Source: Novosphingobium sp. KA1 (GTDB taxonomy: Bacteria; Pseudomonadota; Alphaproteobacteria; Sphingomonadales; Sphingomonadaceae). Taken from it: a stretch of DNA of 64,000 nucleotides. The notes beneath the pieces were generated by a model. It made no database searches and was not told the DNA's origin. It worked only from the letters and a program-made list of their open reading frames with translations. Within the stretch, counting starts at the first letter, position 1; each line of letters opens with the position of its first letter. The translations under genes and the position numbers were made by a program. The stretch is taken from the NCBI RefSeq assembly GCF_017309955.1, contig NZ_CP021248.1, positions 124,001 to 188,000 of the forward strand, written 5' to 3'. Positions 54,147 to 63,176 of this stretch are shown one piece after another.

Positions 54147-54989
54147 TCAGGCGCCTGCCTGCGAGGGAGCGGCCATTCCGGCTGTTGTCAGGCCGGCTGC
54201 GGCCATGGCGGGGCCGCGCGCGCCAGCCCTTGCGTAGATCCCGGGAAGTTCGCGCGCCACCATGCTTTCGGCAAGGGCGTGCATGGCGGCATCGTCGACG
54301 TCGATCCACCAGGCGGAGCCGATGTCCATGGTGGCGGCGCGGCCCCGGTCGGCCAGCACCTGCATGCCGTCCGACAGGCTGCCCGCCCGCCCGGCGGCGA
54401 TCGCCGCGCCGATGGCTTCGGCCAGTTCCGGCGTCGCGAGGAAGGCGCCGCAATCGACGGCATCGTAGTCGGCGATCGTCTTGCCGATGCGGGCGATCCT
54501 GTCGTCCTGGCCGAGGCGCACCCAGGTGGCATCCTCGGGATCGACCATGGGGCTGTCGGTGCGGCGGTCGATCGCCAGCGTCACCCCGTGCTCGCGCCTG
54601 CCGGTCCGTGCCAGCCCGGCAAGGATCGGCGCGGAGAAGATGTGGTCGGCCATCATCAGCAGGTAAGCGCCTTCGATGGCAGCGGCGCCCGCCAGGACCG
54701 ACCATCCGTTGGGACGCGACCAGTCCCCCACGCGGCGGACGTCCAGCAGGACGCCCGCGCGCGCGGCGATGGCGGGAAGCGCGGCCTCGAGGCGGTCCGC
54801 TTCGTGGCCGGTCGCCACGACCACGCGTGCTACCCCGGCCGCAGCCGCCTGCCGCATGCCCAGTTCGATGAGCGGGATGCCGGCTACCGGCGTCAGCGGC
54901 TTGGAGGAACCCAGCTGGCGCAGCCTGCTGCCGTAACCGGCCGCGAGGATCAGCGCGTCCCTCGGGGGGCGGGGCGCGCCGAGGGTCAT
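54147..54989 (-). CDS. Sugar/inositol-phosphate nucleotidyltransferase
   Basis: Nucleotidyltransferase of 280 residues with the pyrophosphorylase start LILAAGYGSRLRQLGSSKPL (13-32, Lys30) and MMADHIF as the metal Asp site. It is close in pattern to the CTP:inositol-1-phosphate cytidylyltransferases of archaeal and Thermotoga-like di-inositol-phosphate pathways. ATG 54989 overlaps the stop of the inositol-1-phosphate synthase gene by four bases, so its substrate is most likely inositol-1-phosphate, giving CDP-inositol. That is an inference from coupling; a different alcohol phosphate is possible. Confidence 0.85.
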   Translation of the reverse strand: MTLGAPRPPRDALILAAGYGSRLRQLGSSKPLTPVAGIPLIELGMRQAAAAGVARVVVATGHEADRLEAALPAIAARAGVLLDVRRVGDWSRPNGWSVLAGAAAIEGAYLLMMADHIFSAPILAGLARTGRREHGVTLAIDRRTDSPMVDPEDATWVRLGQDDRIARIGKTIADYDAVDCGAFLATPELAEAIGAAIAAGRAGSLSDGMQVLADRGRAATMDIGSAWWIDVDDAAMHALAESMVARELPGIYARAGARGPAMAAAGLTTAGMAAPSQAGA

Positions 54990-56086
54990 TCGGCGGCCCG
55001 CAGCTCTTCGTCGAGATAGCTGTCGAGCAGGCGCATCGCCGTCTCGTCGGCGAACTGCTGCGGCGGATGCTTGCAGAAGCTGGCCGAGGGGGCGATCAGC
55101 GCGCCGCTCTCGCCGCGTTCGAGCGCCAGCTTGCAGCAGCGGATCGCGTCCATCACGCAGGCCGCGGCATTGGGGCTGTCCTCGACCGAGAGGCGCAGTT
55201 CCAGGTGCATCGGCACGTCGCCCCACTGCACGCCTTCCATGCGCAGGAAGCAGATCTTGTTGTCCTTCTGCCAGGGAACGTATTCCGACGGGCCGATAAG
55301 GATATTCTCGTCAGCAAGCCTATGCGCCAGCGCTGCCTGTACGGCTTCTGTTTTCGATTCCTTCTTGCTCGACAGGCGTTCTCTGTCGAGCATGTTCATG
55401 AAGTCGGTATTGCCGCCCGTATTGAGCTGGTACGTGCGCTCGGTGGTCACGCCCCGCGCGGTGAACAGGCTCGAAAGCGTGCGGTGGACGATGGTGGCGC
55501 CGACCTGGGCCTTGATGTCGTCGCCGACGATGGGCAGGCCGCGTTCGCGGAAGCGCGCTTCCCATACCGGGTCGCTGGCAATGAAGACGGGAATGCAGTT
55601 GACGACGCCGAGCCCGGCCTCGAGTGCGCATTCCATGTAGAATTCACTGGCCTTCTGCGAGCCGACGGGGAGGAAGTTGATCAGGATATCGGCGCCCGAG
55701 GCGCGCAGCGCCGCGACGACGGCGGCCTGGTCGGGTTCCGCGGCGTCCGAGACGATGAAGCCGCGCGGCCCGGCCGTGGTCATGTGGCGCGCGACGCCGT
55801 CCAGTGCCACGCCCTTCATGACCGTCACCCCGGTCGCGGGCACGTCCCGGTGGAACACGGTGGTGTTGTTCGGGGCCGCGAAGATGGCATCGGCAAGGTC
55901 CAGGCCGACCTTGCGGGCATCGATGTCCACTGCCATGACGAACTCGACGTCCGCCGCGCCGTAGCCGCCGATGCGTTCATGGATCAGGCCGCTGCTCGAT
56001 CCGGTGGCTGCATAATGGGCCACACCCTGAATCAGCGAACTGGCGCAATTGCCTACACCGATTACCGCGACCTTGATTGCTGTCAT
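54986..56086 (-). CDS. ino1: Myo-inositol-1-phosphate synthase
   Basis: NAD-dependent synthase of 366 residues that converts glucose-6-phosphate to inositol-1-phosphate. VIGVGNCASSLIQG (8-21) binds NAD; VEFVMAVDIDARKVGLDL, FAAPNNTT, FLPVGSQKAS, GDDIKAQVGATI and QLNTGGNTDFMNM follow in the order of the short actinobacterial/archaeal type, as in Mycobacterium Ino1. Such enzymes are uncommon in alphaproteobacteria, so gain by transfer is possible. It begins the minus-strand export operon and is coupled to the nucleotidyltransferase. Confidence 0.95.
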   Translation of the reverse strand: MTAIKVAVIGVGNCASSLIQGVAHYAATGSSSGLIHERIGGYGAADVEFVMAVDIDARKVGLDLADAIFAAPNNTTVFHRDVPATGVTVMKGVALDGVARHMTTAGPRGFIVSDAAEPDQAAVVAALRASGADILINFLPVGSQKASEFYMECALEAGLGVVNCIPVFIASDPVWEARFRERGLPIVGDDIKAQVGATIVHRTLSSLFTARGVTTERTYQLNTGGNTDFMNMLDRERLSSKKESKTEAVQAALAHRLADENILIGPSEYVPWQKDNKICFLRMEGVQWGDVPMHLELRLSVEDSPNAAACVMDAIRCCKLALERGESGALIAPSASFCKHPPQQFADETAMRLLDSYLDEELRAAE

Positions 56087-56581
56087 TGCAGGCTTAACTC
56101 CAGATCATATCAATGTGAATTCTGTATGGGTTGACGTCTGATTCAAATTGGAATGGCAGATGTCTGAATAGTGCGCGTAATTTTAGGGTCGTGATTCGCG
56201 AAGACGAGGGGAAGACGCCCCGGGCACCGCTCGCGATTGGCATGATAGCCATCCAGAAGAGGCGCGATGAACATGCTTGCCGTTTCCTGCCGTGATCCTG
56301 CCCTGAGGGATGAGGGCGTCAGTTCACGTGCGTGTTTCGATAGTGTTTCATCGGTTCGTCTCTTGTCGGCCCGGATTAGGGTAATTGTCGGTATTGTGTT
56401 GCAATGCTTCCGGCGGGGTTTCGAGGGGATGACGGAGCCGTTGCCGGACAGCCTTGAATTTAATTTCCGGTGATGTTTTTGTGATGCGCTTGCTTGCAGC
56501 GGCCTGATCCTGCTGCCATCAAGGCGGCGAAATCGCTTCTCGCCGCGCTCTCGCGGCTGCCCTTCGAAGGCCCGGCGCTCC
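56087..56581. other. Divergent control region before ino1 and the glycosyltransferase
   Basis: 495 bases without a credible gene; a minus-strand reading frame at 56143-56598 has no recognisable domain and a random-looking composition. The part near ino1 is AT-rich. TTGAAT near 56140 on the minus strand could be a -35 box; nothing else is clear. It should hold promoters for both arms of the inositol/export cluster. Confidence 0.5.
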
Positions 56582-57712
56582 ATGACCACCATCTGCATCG
56601 ACTGCCGCTATATCGGCGCTCGCCCGAGCGGGATCGGCGAGGTCGTGCAAGGGCTGGTGGACTGGGTGCCCGTGCTTGCCCCCGACCTGCGCTTCCTGCT
56701 GCTGCGCAGCGCCCGGCGCAATACGCCGCTCAGCACCGCGCCGAACGTTGCCGAAGTGATCGTGCCCCATGCCGCGAACGGGCCGGCAACGATGTGGTGG
56801 CTGCGCCATGTCGTCGACCTCAAGGGTGTCGATCTGTTCCATGCACCGGCCAACATCATGCCCGCAGGGCTTCCCGTGCCCTGTGTCGTGACCGTTCACG
56901 ACGTGATGTGGCTGACCCACCCGTCATGGTGCCGCTCGGGTGTGCGGGGGCTGATCGACCGTGCGTTCTACCGGCACGGCATCCGCCGGGCGCTGCGGGA
57001 CGCGGCGGCGGTGGCGACGGTCAGCGCCGCCAGCGCGGGCGCGATCGCGGCCCTGGCGCCGTCAGCGGCGGCGCGAACATCGGTCACCCTGTCGGGGGTT
57101 TCGCCGCGCTTTGCGCCGGTCGGCGGCATCGAGGGCAGGCTCGCCGCGCTGGGGCTGGCGGCGGAGCGCCGCCATGTCCTGACGGTCGGCCAATATGCCC
57201 CCTACAAGAACCACGACGGGGCGCTGCGCGCATTTGCGCAGGCGTTTGCAGGGCGTGGCGATGTCGATCTCGTGCTGGTCCAGCGCATGGGCCGGGGCGC
57301 CAGCGCGCTTCTGGCGTTGGCCGAGCAGCTGGGGGTCGGCGGGCGCGTGCAGGTGCTGGCGGGGGTGGCCTTCGAGGACCTGCTGGCGCTCTATTCCTCC
57401 GCCGCGGCGCTGCTGCACCCCTCGTTCTGCGAAGGTTTCGGCAATCCGCTGGCCGAGGCCATGGCCTGCGGCTGCCCGGTGGTGACCAGCGACGTCTCGG
57501 CGATGCCGGAAGTGACCGCGGGCGCGGCGCTGCTTGCCAGCCCGTACGATCCAGGCGCGATCGCCGCCCAGTTGCGGCGCGTCGTCGACGATGCCGGGCT
57601 GGCCGGAGCCATGCGGCAACGCGGCCTGGCGCGGGCGCGCGAACTCAGCTGGCGGCGGTTTGCCGAAGCCAACCTTGCTGTCTACCGCCGGGTGCTGGGG
57701 GCCGGCACATGA
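56582..57712 (+). CDS. Glycosyltransferase family 4
   Basis: GT-B glycosyltransferase of 376 residues. The start ICIDCRYIGARPSGIGEVV (4-22), VTVGQYAPYKNHDGALRAF in the hinge and HPSFCEGFGNPLAEAMACG with E-x7-E in the donor site resemble mannosyl/rhamnosyl transferases of polysaccharide clusters. It is transcribed away from the ino1 operon and its last 31 bases overlap, convergently, the end of the CDP-alcohol phosphotransferase gene. ATG 56582 has only a weak upstream AAGG. Confidence 0.9.
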   Translation: MTTICIDCRYIGARPSGIGEVVQGLVDWVPVLAPDLRFLLLRSARRNTPLSTAPNVAEVIVPHAANGPATMWWLRHVVDLKGVDLFHAPANIMPAGLPVPCVVTVHDVMWLTHPSWCRSGVRGLIDRAFYRHGIRRALRDAAAVATVSAASAGAIAALAPSAAARTSVTLSGVSPRFAPVGGIEGRLAALGLAAERRHVLTVGQYAPYKNHDGALRAFAQAFAGRGDVDLVLVQRMGRGASALLALAEQLGVGGRVQVLAGVAFEDLLALYSSAAALLHPSFCEGFGNPLAEAMACGCPVVTSDVSAMPEVTAGAALLASPYDPGAIAAQLRRVVDDAGLAGAMRQRGLARARELSWRRFAEANLAVYRRVLGAGT

Positions 57713-58596
57713 GCGAGGCCGAGCGAAACCGCGCGCTCGCCCCGCGCCGCGTGCAGGATCGATGCGAGCAGCAGCAGGTTGAGCGCGGCCGCTTCATAAA
57801 GGAAGTACCAGAGCGGCGAGCCCGCCAGCATCGAGAGCCCCAGCCCGATGGTCCGGTAATTGGCGCCCAGCAGCGGGCTCGGCGGCAGCAGGGCCTTGCT
57901 GGCGTCCCGTACCGCCTGCCGCACGCGGACCAGCGCCTGCGCGTCGTCGGCGGCCCCGGCAATCGCCGCATCGAGCGCCTCGCTCCTCGGCCCGGTGCGC
58001 TGGGCAAGTTTCAGGTAGGCGGTGCCGAGCCAGGATGCCGGCAGTCCGCGCTGGTCCTGCGTCTGGCGCAGCCATGGCACGCCGTAAGCCCACCACTGGT
58101 ATTGGCGGCGCCGGGTTTCGTACCAGTTCGCCTGGACCACGCGGCTCAGTCCCGCGCCGAGGGTCGGCAGCCAGGCAATCGCGCCGAGGCTCTGTTGCAG
58201 CTGGAAGCCGAGCAGCAGGTAGAGCACGATGTGGCTGGCATAGTCGCAGATCCCGTCGACCAGTTCGCCGGAGGGGCTGCTGCGGCCGGTCAGGCGCGCG
58301 AGATCGCCGTCGGCGCCGTCGAACACGTGCCAGCTCATGTGCAGGCAGAGGCCGGCCAGAGCCCCGACCGGCCAGGGCAGGCCGACATAGGCAAGCCCGG
58401 CCATGACGACGAGCAGCGCGCCCGCGACCGAGACCGCGTTGGGTGTCACCGGCGTTGCCGAGAGCTGCACCGCGAGCCGCCAGGCCAGCGGGTGGTAAAG
58501 CCGGTGGTTGAGCCCGTCCTGAAGCTCGCGCGGGCGGGATGGAGGGCGCTGGCGCGAAGCGGGCGCTCCATGCGATTGGCGAAGATCTGCGCTCAT
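57682..58596 (-). CDS. CDP-alcohol phosphatidyltransferase-family protein (1)
   Basis: Integral membrane enzyme of 304 residues. The complete catalytic motif of the family runs from Asp93 to Asp118: Asp93, Asp96-Gly97, Ala100-Arg101, Gly110, Asp114, Asp118. Six or so membrane helices surround it and a long, partly soluble region (about 170-245) is inserted. Members displace CMP from a CDP-alcohol with a second alcohol. With ino1 and a cytidylyltransferase nearby, it may use CDP-inositol or make a phosphatidylinositol phosphate. It opens divergently from the second such gene. Confidence 0.9.
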   Translation of the reverse strand: MSADLRQSHGAPASRQRPPSRPRELQDGLNHRLYHPLAWRLAVQLSATPVTPNAVSVAGALLVVMAGLAYVGLPWPVGALAGLCLHMSWHVFDGADGDLARLTGRSSPSGELVDGICDYASHIVLYLLLGFQLQQSLGAIAWLPTLGAGLSRVVQANWYETRRRQYQWWAYGVPWLRQTQDQRGLPASWLGTAYLKLAQRTGPRSEALDAAIAGAADDAQALVRVRQAVRDASKALLPPSPLLGANYRTIGLGLSMLAGSPLWYFLYEAAALNLLLLASILHAARGERAVSLGLAHVPAPSTRR

Positions 58597-58730
58597 CGTT
58601 CCTGTTCGTTGGTCGTCGCCTGCGGCTGGCCATGTCCGGCGTTGCCTGTTCCGGCGGAGCCTGTTCCGCCGCCTTATACGGCGCTCTTGCCCGGCGCCAA
58701 GTGTTCCCCCGAAATCCGGAGTCCCTCATC

Positions 58731-59765
58731 GTGCAAAGCCTTGTGATCGCCTTCCCCTCCGCGCGGGCGGCGGCCTGTCTCGTGGCCGGCATTCCTGCCG
58801 CGGTCCGGGCGGCGGTCCAGGCGCTGGCCGGGGATCGTGGGGACGGCGCCGCGTGCATCTTTGTGACGCCCGAGCCATGGGAGCCGAGCGCCCATTGCCG
58901 GGCGCAATGGGCGCGGCTTGTGCCCGGGGCAGTGTGCCGCACCGCGCAGGAGGGCGGGCAGCCGCAAGGCGGCGCCCCGGTGCTCGACGGGGTGGCGCTG
59001 GTGCTTGCCGCCGCGCGCATCGAGATGCCGGCGGCACCGCGCGGCGCTGCGCAGCCGCTCGCGGCCTTGCGGGCGGCGGGTGCGGCGCTGCTCGCCGCCA
59101 CGGCAAAACCCGGCGACGGTATCGTGTCGCGCCATCTCAACCGCCCGGTATCGCAGGCCATCTCCCGCCAGCTTCTGAAGATCCCCGGGATCACCCCGAA
59201 CCATGCCAGTGTCGGCACGGCGCTGCTGGGGCTTGCGATGGCGGCATGCCTGCTGCTGGGCGGGGAGAGCGGGCTCATGGCGGGGGCGCTGCTGTTCCAG
59301 GCGGCCTCGATCTTCGACGGCGTCGATGGCGAGATCGCCCGCGCCACGTTCCAGACCTCGCCGCGAGGGGCGATGATCGACAGCCTGATCGATGCGGCGA
59401 CAAACCTTGCCTTCATCGGCGGCGTGACGGTCAATCTGGCATTGGCGGGGCAGTCCGGCGCGGCGATGGCGGGCGCGGCGGGCCTCGTCATGCTGGCGAG
59501 CGGGCTGGCCGCCATCGGCATGCGTTCGGCCCGGCAGGGCGGTGCCTTCACGTTCGATGCGGTCAAGCACCATGCCGCGCGCAAGCCCTCGCGGCTGATG
59601 CAATGGCTGACCTGGCTGACCATGCGCGACTTCTTTGCCGCCCTTGCCGCCGTGCTGATCCTGTGCGGTCTGGCGCCGCATGCCCTTGTCGGTTTTGCCG
59701 TCTGCACCGCCCTGTGGCTGGCCTATACGCTGACGGTGCTCGGCGCGACCCGGAAGGCGGCCTGA
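58731..59765 (+). CDS. CDP-alcohol phosphatidyltransferase-family protein (2) with N-terminal domain
   Basis: Protein of 344 residues in two parts. Residues 1-120 form a soluble alpha/beta region without an intact nucleotidyltransferase motif; 130-344 are a membrane domain with the full motif Asp196, Asp199-Gly200, Ala203-Arg204, Gly213, Asp217, Asp221. This layout recalls bifunctional archaeal inositol-phosphate cytidylyltransferase/di-inositol-phosphate synthases in which the N-terminal half has decayed, its job taken by the separate enzyme at 54147. GTG 58731 follows GGAG and avoids overlap with the divergent gene; an earlier in-frame ATG at 58539 would overlap it. Confidence 0.85.
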   Translation: MQSLVIAFPSARAAACLVAGIPAAVRAAVQALAGDRGDGAACIFVTPEPWEPSAHCRAQWARLVPGAVCRTAQEGGQPQGGAPVLDGVALVLAAARIEMPAAPRGAAQPLAALRAAGAALLAATAKPGDGIVSRHLNRPVSQAISRQLLKIPGITPNHASVGTALLGLAMAACLLLGGESGLMAGALLFQAASIFDGVDGEIARATFQTSPRGAMIDSLIDAATNLAFIGGVTVNLALAGQSGAAMAGAAGLVMLASGLAAIGMRSARQGGAFTFDAVKHHAARKPSRLMQWLTWLTMRDFFAALAAVLILCGLAPHALVGFAVCTALWLAYTLTVLGATRKAA

Positions 59766-59930
59766 TGCGGGGCGGCACGGCGCCGTGAAAATTCCGCACG
59801 TGCGGGCGCATTCGTCACACCGGCAAAAAGCGCTGCGCACGGGTTGCAGCGCGCGGCGTGGCCCCCGATATGGGGCGCCCGCCTGCCGGCGCCGCAGCAC
59901 GGTGCCGGCCGCGTGCAAAGGAGTTCACGA

Positions 59931-61370
59931 ATGGCCTATCCGGATACCCAGCTCTTCATCAACGGTGCATGGCGCGATGCCGCCGATGGCCGGACGCTGG
60001 CGGTTCGGAACCCGGCCACCGGGCAGGAGATCGGCCGGGTCGCCCATGCCGGGCGTGCCGATCTCGACCTGGCGCTGGACGCGGCGGCGCGCGGTTTCGA
60101 GGTCTGGCGCGACTATACGCCCGCCCGGCGCAGCGTGATCCTGCGCAAGGCCGCCGCGCTGATGCGCGAGCGTGCCGACACGATTGCCGCGGTGATGACC
60201 CAGGAACAGGGCAAACCGCGGATCGAGGCGCGCAGCGAGGCCATGGCGGCGGCGGACATCATCGAATGGTTCGCCGAAGAGGGCTTCCGCGTCTACGGCC
60301 GTCTGGTCCCGCATCGCAGCGACATCACCGTGCGCCAGATGGTCATCAAGGATCCCGTCGGCCCGGTCGCGGCCTTCACGCCGTGGAACTTCCCGATCAA
60401 CCAGGTGGTGCGCAAGATCGGCGCCGGGCTTGCCGCGGGCTGCTCGATGATCGTCAAGGCGCCGGAGGAAACCCCCGCCAGCCCCGCCGCGCTGATCCGC
60501 GCGTTCGAGGAGGCGGGCCTGCCCGAAGGCGTGCTCAACCTCGTCTACGGCGATCCCGCCGAGATCTCCGAGTACCTGATCGCCAGCCCGGTGATCCGCA
60601 AGATCACCTTCACCGGCTCCACGCCGGTGGGCAAGCTGCTGGCCGGTCAGGCGGGCAGGCACATGAAGCGGGTGTCGATGGAACTGGGCGGTCATGCCCC
60701 GGTGATCGTCTGCGAGGATGCCGATGTCGATCTGGCCGTGCGCACCGCCGGTCGCGCCAAGTTCCGCAATGCCGGGCAGGTCTGCATCTCGCCCACGCGT
60801 TTCCTCGTGCATAACAGCGTGAAGGACCATTTTGCCGAGGCCATGGCCGAAGTGGCGCGGGGCATCGTCGTGGGTGACGGGCTCGACGAGGGCACGCAGA
60901 TGGGCCCGCTCGCCAACGAGCGCCGTCTCGCCGCCATGGCCGAGTTCCAGCAGGATGCCGTCGCGCGCGGCGCGCGGGTGCTGGCCGGCGGTGCGCGGAT
61001 CGGCGAGAGCGGCAACTTCTGGCAGCCGACCGTGCTGTCCGACGTGCCGCTCGACGCGCGGCTGTTCAATGACGAGCCGTTCGGGCCGGTTGCGGGCATT
61101 CGCGGTTTCGACAGGCTGGAGGAAGCGATCGCCGAGGCCAACCGCCTGTCCTTCGGGCTGGCCGGTTATGCCTTCACCCGTTCGCTGGCCCATGCCGACC
61201 TGCTGACGCGGCGCGTGGAAGTGGGCATGCTGTGGGTCAACATGCCCGCGGCGTCCTCGGCCGAACTGCCGTTCGGCGGCATCAAGGATTCGGGCTACGG
61301 CACCGAGGGCGGGCCGGAAGCGCTCGACAACTACCTCAACACGCGGGCGGTGGCCGTCGCCAACGTCTGA
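59931..61370 (+). CDS. gabD: NAD(P)-dependent succinate-semialdehyde dehydrogenase-type ALDH
   Basis: Aldehyde dehydrogenase of 479 residues. PWNFP with Asn153, FTGSTPVG (227-234), general base Glu251 in MELGG and nucleophile Cys285 in [11 protein letters not shown] are all present; [21 protein letters not shown] is typical of the succinate-semialdehyde group. ATG 59931 has AAAGGAG seven bases upstream. It is a single-gene unit, with no gabT or gabP beside it, so GABA catabolism is not shown; related semialdehydes are possible. Confidence 0.88.
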   Translation: MAYPDTQLFINGAWRDAADGRTLAVRNPATGQEIGRVAHAGRADLDLALDAAARGFEVWRDYTPARRSVILRKAAALMRERADTIAAVMTQEQGKPRIEARSEAMAAADIIEWFAEEGFRVYGRLVPHRSDITVRQMVIKDPVGPVAAFTPWNFPINQVVRKIGAGLAAGCSMIVKAPEETPASPAALIRAFEEAGLPEGVLNLVYGDPAEISEYLIASPVIRKITFTGSTPVGKLLAGQAGRHMKRVSMELGGHAPVIVCEDADVDLAVRTAGRAKFRNAGQVCISPTRFLVHNSVKDHFAEAMAEVARGIVVGDGLDEGTQMGPLANERRLAAMAEFQQDAVARGARVLAGGARIGESGNFWQPTVLSDVPLDARLFNDEPFGPVAGIRGFDRLEEAIAEANRLSFGLAGYAFTRSLAHADLLTRRVEVGMLWVNMPAASSAELPFGGIKDSGYGTEGGPEALDNYLNTRAVAVANV

Positions 61371-61460
61371 TCGGCCTATCTGGGCCTGTTCCCGCGCTGC
61401 CCCGGTTGGGCGGCGCGGGGGGCCTTGGGCGCATGCCGCCCGAGGCGGTCCTTGCCCGCT

Positions 61461-62093
61461 TCAGGCGGTCGCGGTCGGCCGCCTCATGTGGAATTCGTTT
61501 TCGGGGCTGATCGCGAAATAGCTGGTGGGGCCGCCGGCGCGCAGGATCGGCTCGGCGCGGGCGGTCTGGTAGACGCCGTCCTCCAGCAGCGCGCGGTCGA
61601 TATGGACCCCCACCACTTCGCCGAGCACCAGCCAGGTCTGCACCGTGCTGCCGTCGCGGCCTTCGAGCTGGACCATTTGCGTCAGCATGCATTCGAACGA
61701 GACCGGGCTTTCGGCAACCCGCGGGGCCGCGATCAGCCGGCTGGGCGCGCTGGTCAGTCCGGCGAAGGCGAATTCGTCGCGCTCGGGGGGCAGGGGGGCG
61801 CAACTGCGGTTCATCGGCTCGGCCAGCGTGCGTGTGGCGAGGTTCCATACGAAGGCACCGGTCGCGGCGATGTTGGCGACCGTGTCCTTCCAGCCGATCG
61901 AGGCGAAACCGATGATCGGCGGATGATAGTTGAAGGCATTGAAGAAGCTGTAGGGGGCAAGGTTGGGCACGCCGCCGGCCGAGAGCGACGAGATCCAGCC
62001 GATCGGCCGCGGGCCGATGATCGCGTTGAAGGGATCGTGGGCGAGGCCGTGGCCCTGCTCGGGCTCGTAGAAATGCCAGCGGCTGTCATCCAT
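61461..62093 (-). CDS. Flavin reductase-like FMN-binding protein
   Basis: Cytoplasmic protein of 210 residues of the flavin reductase-like (split-barrel) family. FNAIIGPRPIGWISSL (about 23-38) and NLAPYSFFNAFNYHPPII are the FMN-binding motifs, and the C-terminal HMRRP is common in this subgroup. Such proteins reduce FMN for a monooxygenase or act as uncharacterised flavoproteins. No oxygenase partner is adjacent. ATG 62093 is preferred; 62114 is an alternative. Confidence 0.88.
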   Translation of the reverse strand: MDDSRWHFYEPEQGHGLAHDPFNAIIGPRPIGWISSLSAGGVPNLAPYSFFNAFNYHPPIIGFASIGWKDTVANIAATGAFVWNLATRTLAEPMNRSCAPLPPERDEFAFAGLTSAPSRLIAAPRVAESPVSFECMLTQMVQLEGRDGSTVQTWLVLGEVVGVHIDRALLEDGVYQTARAEPILRAGGPTSYFAISPENEFHMRRPTATA

Positions 62094-62164
62094 CGGGCGT
62101 GCTTTCCTGCGCAAAGGGGGGAGGAGTGCGGCCTGCTATGATCCCCCCGGCGGCCTTCGGCAAG

Positions 62165-62374
62165 TCAGCCCGGTCTTGGCGTGGCTTCGAAAAAGATCGT
62201 CTCGATCGGCAGGCCGAACAGGCGGGCGATCGCGAAGGCCAGCGACAGCGAGGGATCGTGGCGGGCGTTCTCGATGAGGTTGATGGTCTGGCGCGAGGCG
62301 CCGACCTGGCTGGCCAGCGCGGCCTGGGTCAGACCGTGCTGGCTGCGCAATTCTCGCAGTCGGTTGTGCATCAT
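62165..62374 (-). CDS. Small XRE-family helix-turn-helix regulator
   Basis: DNA-binding protein of 69 residues composed almost wholly of one Cro/C1-type HTH: LRELRSQHGLTQAALASQVG then ASRQTINLIENARHDPSLSL. The IFFEATPRPG tail matches stand-alone YozG-like regulators. ATG 62374 follows GGGAGAGG. It lies 38 bases after the SURF1 stop, on the same strand, and may be read with the cyo/SURF1 operon. Target unknown. Confidence 0.88.
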   Translation of the reverse strand: MMHNRLRELRSQHGLTQAALASQVGASRQTINLIENARHDPSLSLAFAIARLFGLPIETIFFEATPRPG

Positions 62375-62412
62375 GGCCTCTCCCGGATGAATGGACGGCG
62401 GCGGGCGCCGTG

Positions 62413-63159
62413 TCAGGCGTCTGCGGTCTGGGTGTCCGTGCCCTGCCGCCAGAACATCGCGAAACCGAACAGGCTCAGCAGGCAGAGGCCGAACCAGGTG
62501 GCGGCGTAAGTCAGGTGGTTGTTGGGGAAGGCGACGATGGTGAGCCCGCCGCGCGGCCAGGCGCTGGCGCCGGGGGCCGAAACGGAGGGCGCCTCGGCGT
62601 CGATGAAATAGGGGGCCATGGCGGGGAGGCCGCGCGCCCGGGCGATGGCGGCAACGTCGCGCGCGTACCAGCGGTCCTGGTCCGGCCGGTTGGCGCGCAG
62701 GAAACGGCCTTCCGGCTCGCTCATGCGCAGCAGGCCGGTGACCCGGACCGTGCCGGTGGGCAGGCTCTGCGGGCGGGCGCTGCGCGGGGCCAGGCGTTCG
62801 GGCACGAAGCCGCGATTGACGAGGATCAGGGTGCCGTCGGCCTGTTCCAGCGGGGTCATCACCCAGTAGCCGGGGCCGAACTCGGTGGCGGTCCGGACCA
62901 AAGTCTCGCGGGCATTGAGGAAGTGGCCGGTGGTCACGACGCGGCGGTACTGGTCCTTTGCCGCCGAGACGCCGCCCCATGCGGAAGGGGGCGGCGGCGG
63001 GGCCGGCTCTGCGTGGATGCGGGTCTCGACCGCCTCGATCAGGGCCAGCTTCCAGACGCGGCGCTCGAGCTGCCAGACCCCGAGCGCCGCAAAGGCAGCG
63101 GCAGCGAACAGGGAAATGGCCAGCATCACGATCCGCTTGGCGTTCGATGTTCGCTGCAT
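62413..63159 (-). CDS. SURF1-family cytochrome oxidase assembly protein
   Basis: Inner-membrane protein of 248 residues: a transmembrane helix at about 10-28, a periplasmic domain with GVWQLERR, GYWVMTPLEQADGTLILVNR and RGFVPERL, and a second helix near 215-235 (NNHLTYAATWFGLCLLSLF), the classic SURF1 layout. It helps insert haem into terminal oxidases. It comes just after cyoD, which suggests service to the bo3-type quinol oxidase encoded upstream. Confidence 0.93.
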   Translation of the reverse strand: MQRTSNAKRIVMLAISLFAAAAFAALGVWQLERRVWKLALIEAVETRIHAEPAPPPPPSAWGGVSAAKDQYRRVVTTGHFLNARETLVRTATEFGPGYWVMTPLEQADGTLILVNRGFVPERLAPRSARPQSLPTGTVRVTGLLRMSEPEGRFLRANRPDQDRWYARDVAAIARARGLPAMAPYFIDAEAPSVSAPGASAWPRGGLTIVAFPNNHLTYAATWFGLCLLSLFGFAMFWRQGTDTQTADA

Positions 63160-63176
63160 GGCCTAATCCACTTGGC

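Noticed and set aside
56143..56598. 151-codon minus-strand frame in the ino1 control region
   Set aside because: No domain, no ribosome site, overlaps the promoter region and the start of the glycosyltransferase; composition looks non-coding.
57682..57712. Convergent 31-base overlap of glycosyltransferase and phosphotransferase ends as a sign of frameshift
   Set aside because: Both proteins keep normal C-termini, so a simple tail overlap is enough.
58539..58730. N-terminal extension of the second CDP-alcohol phosphotransferase
   Set aside because: It would overlap the divergent gene starting at 58596; GTG 58731 has a good ribosome site.
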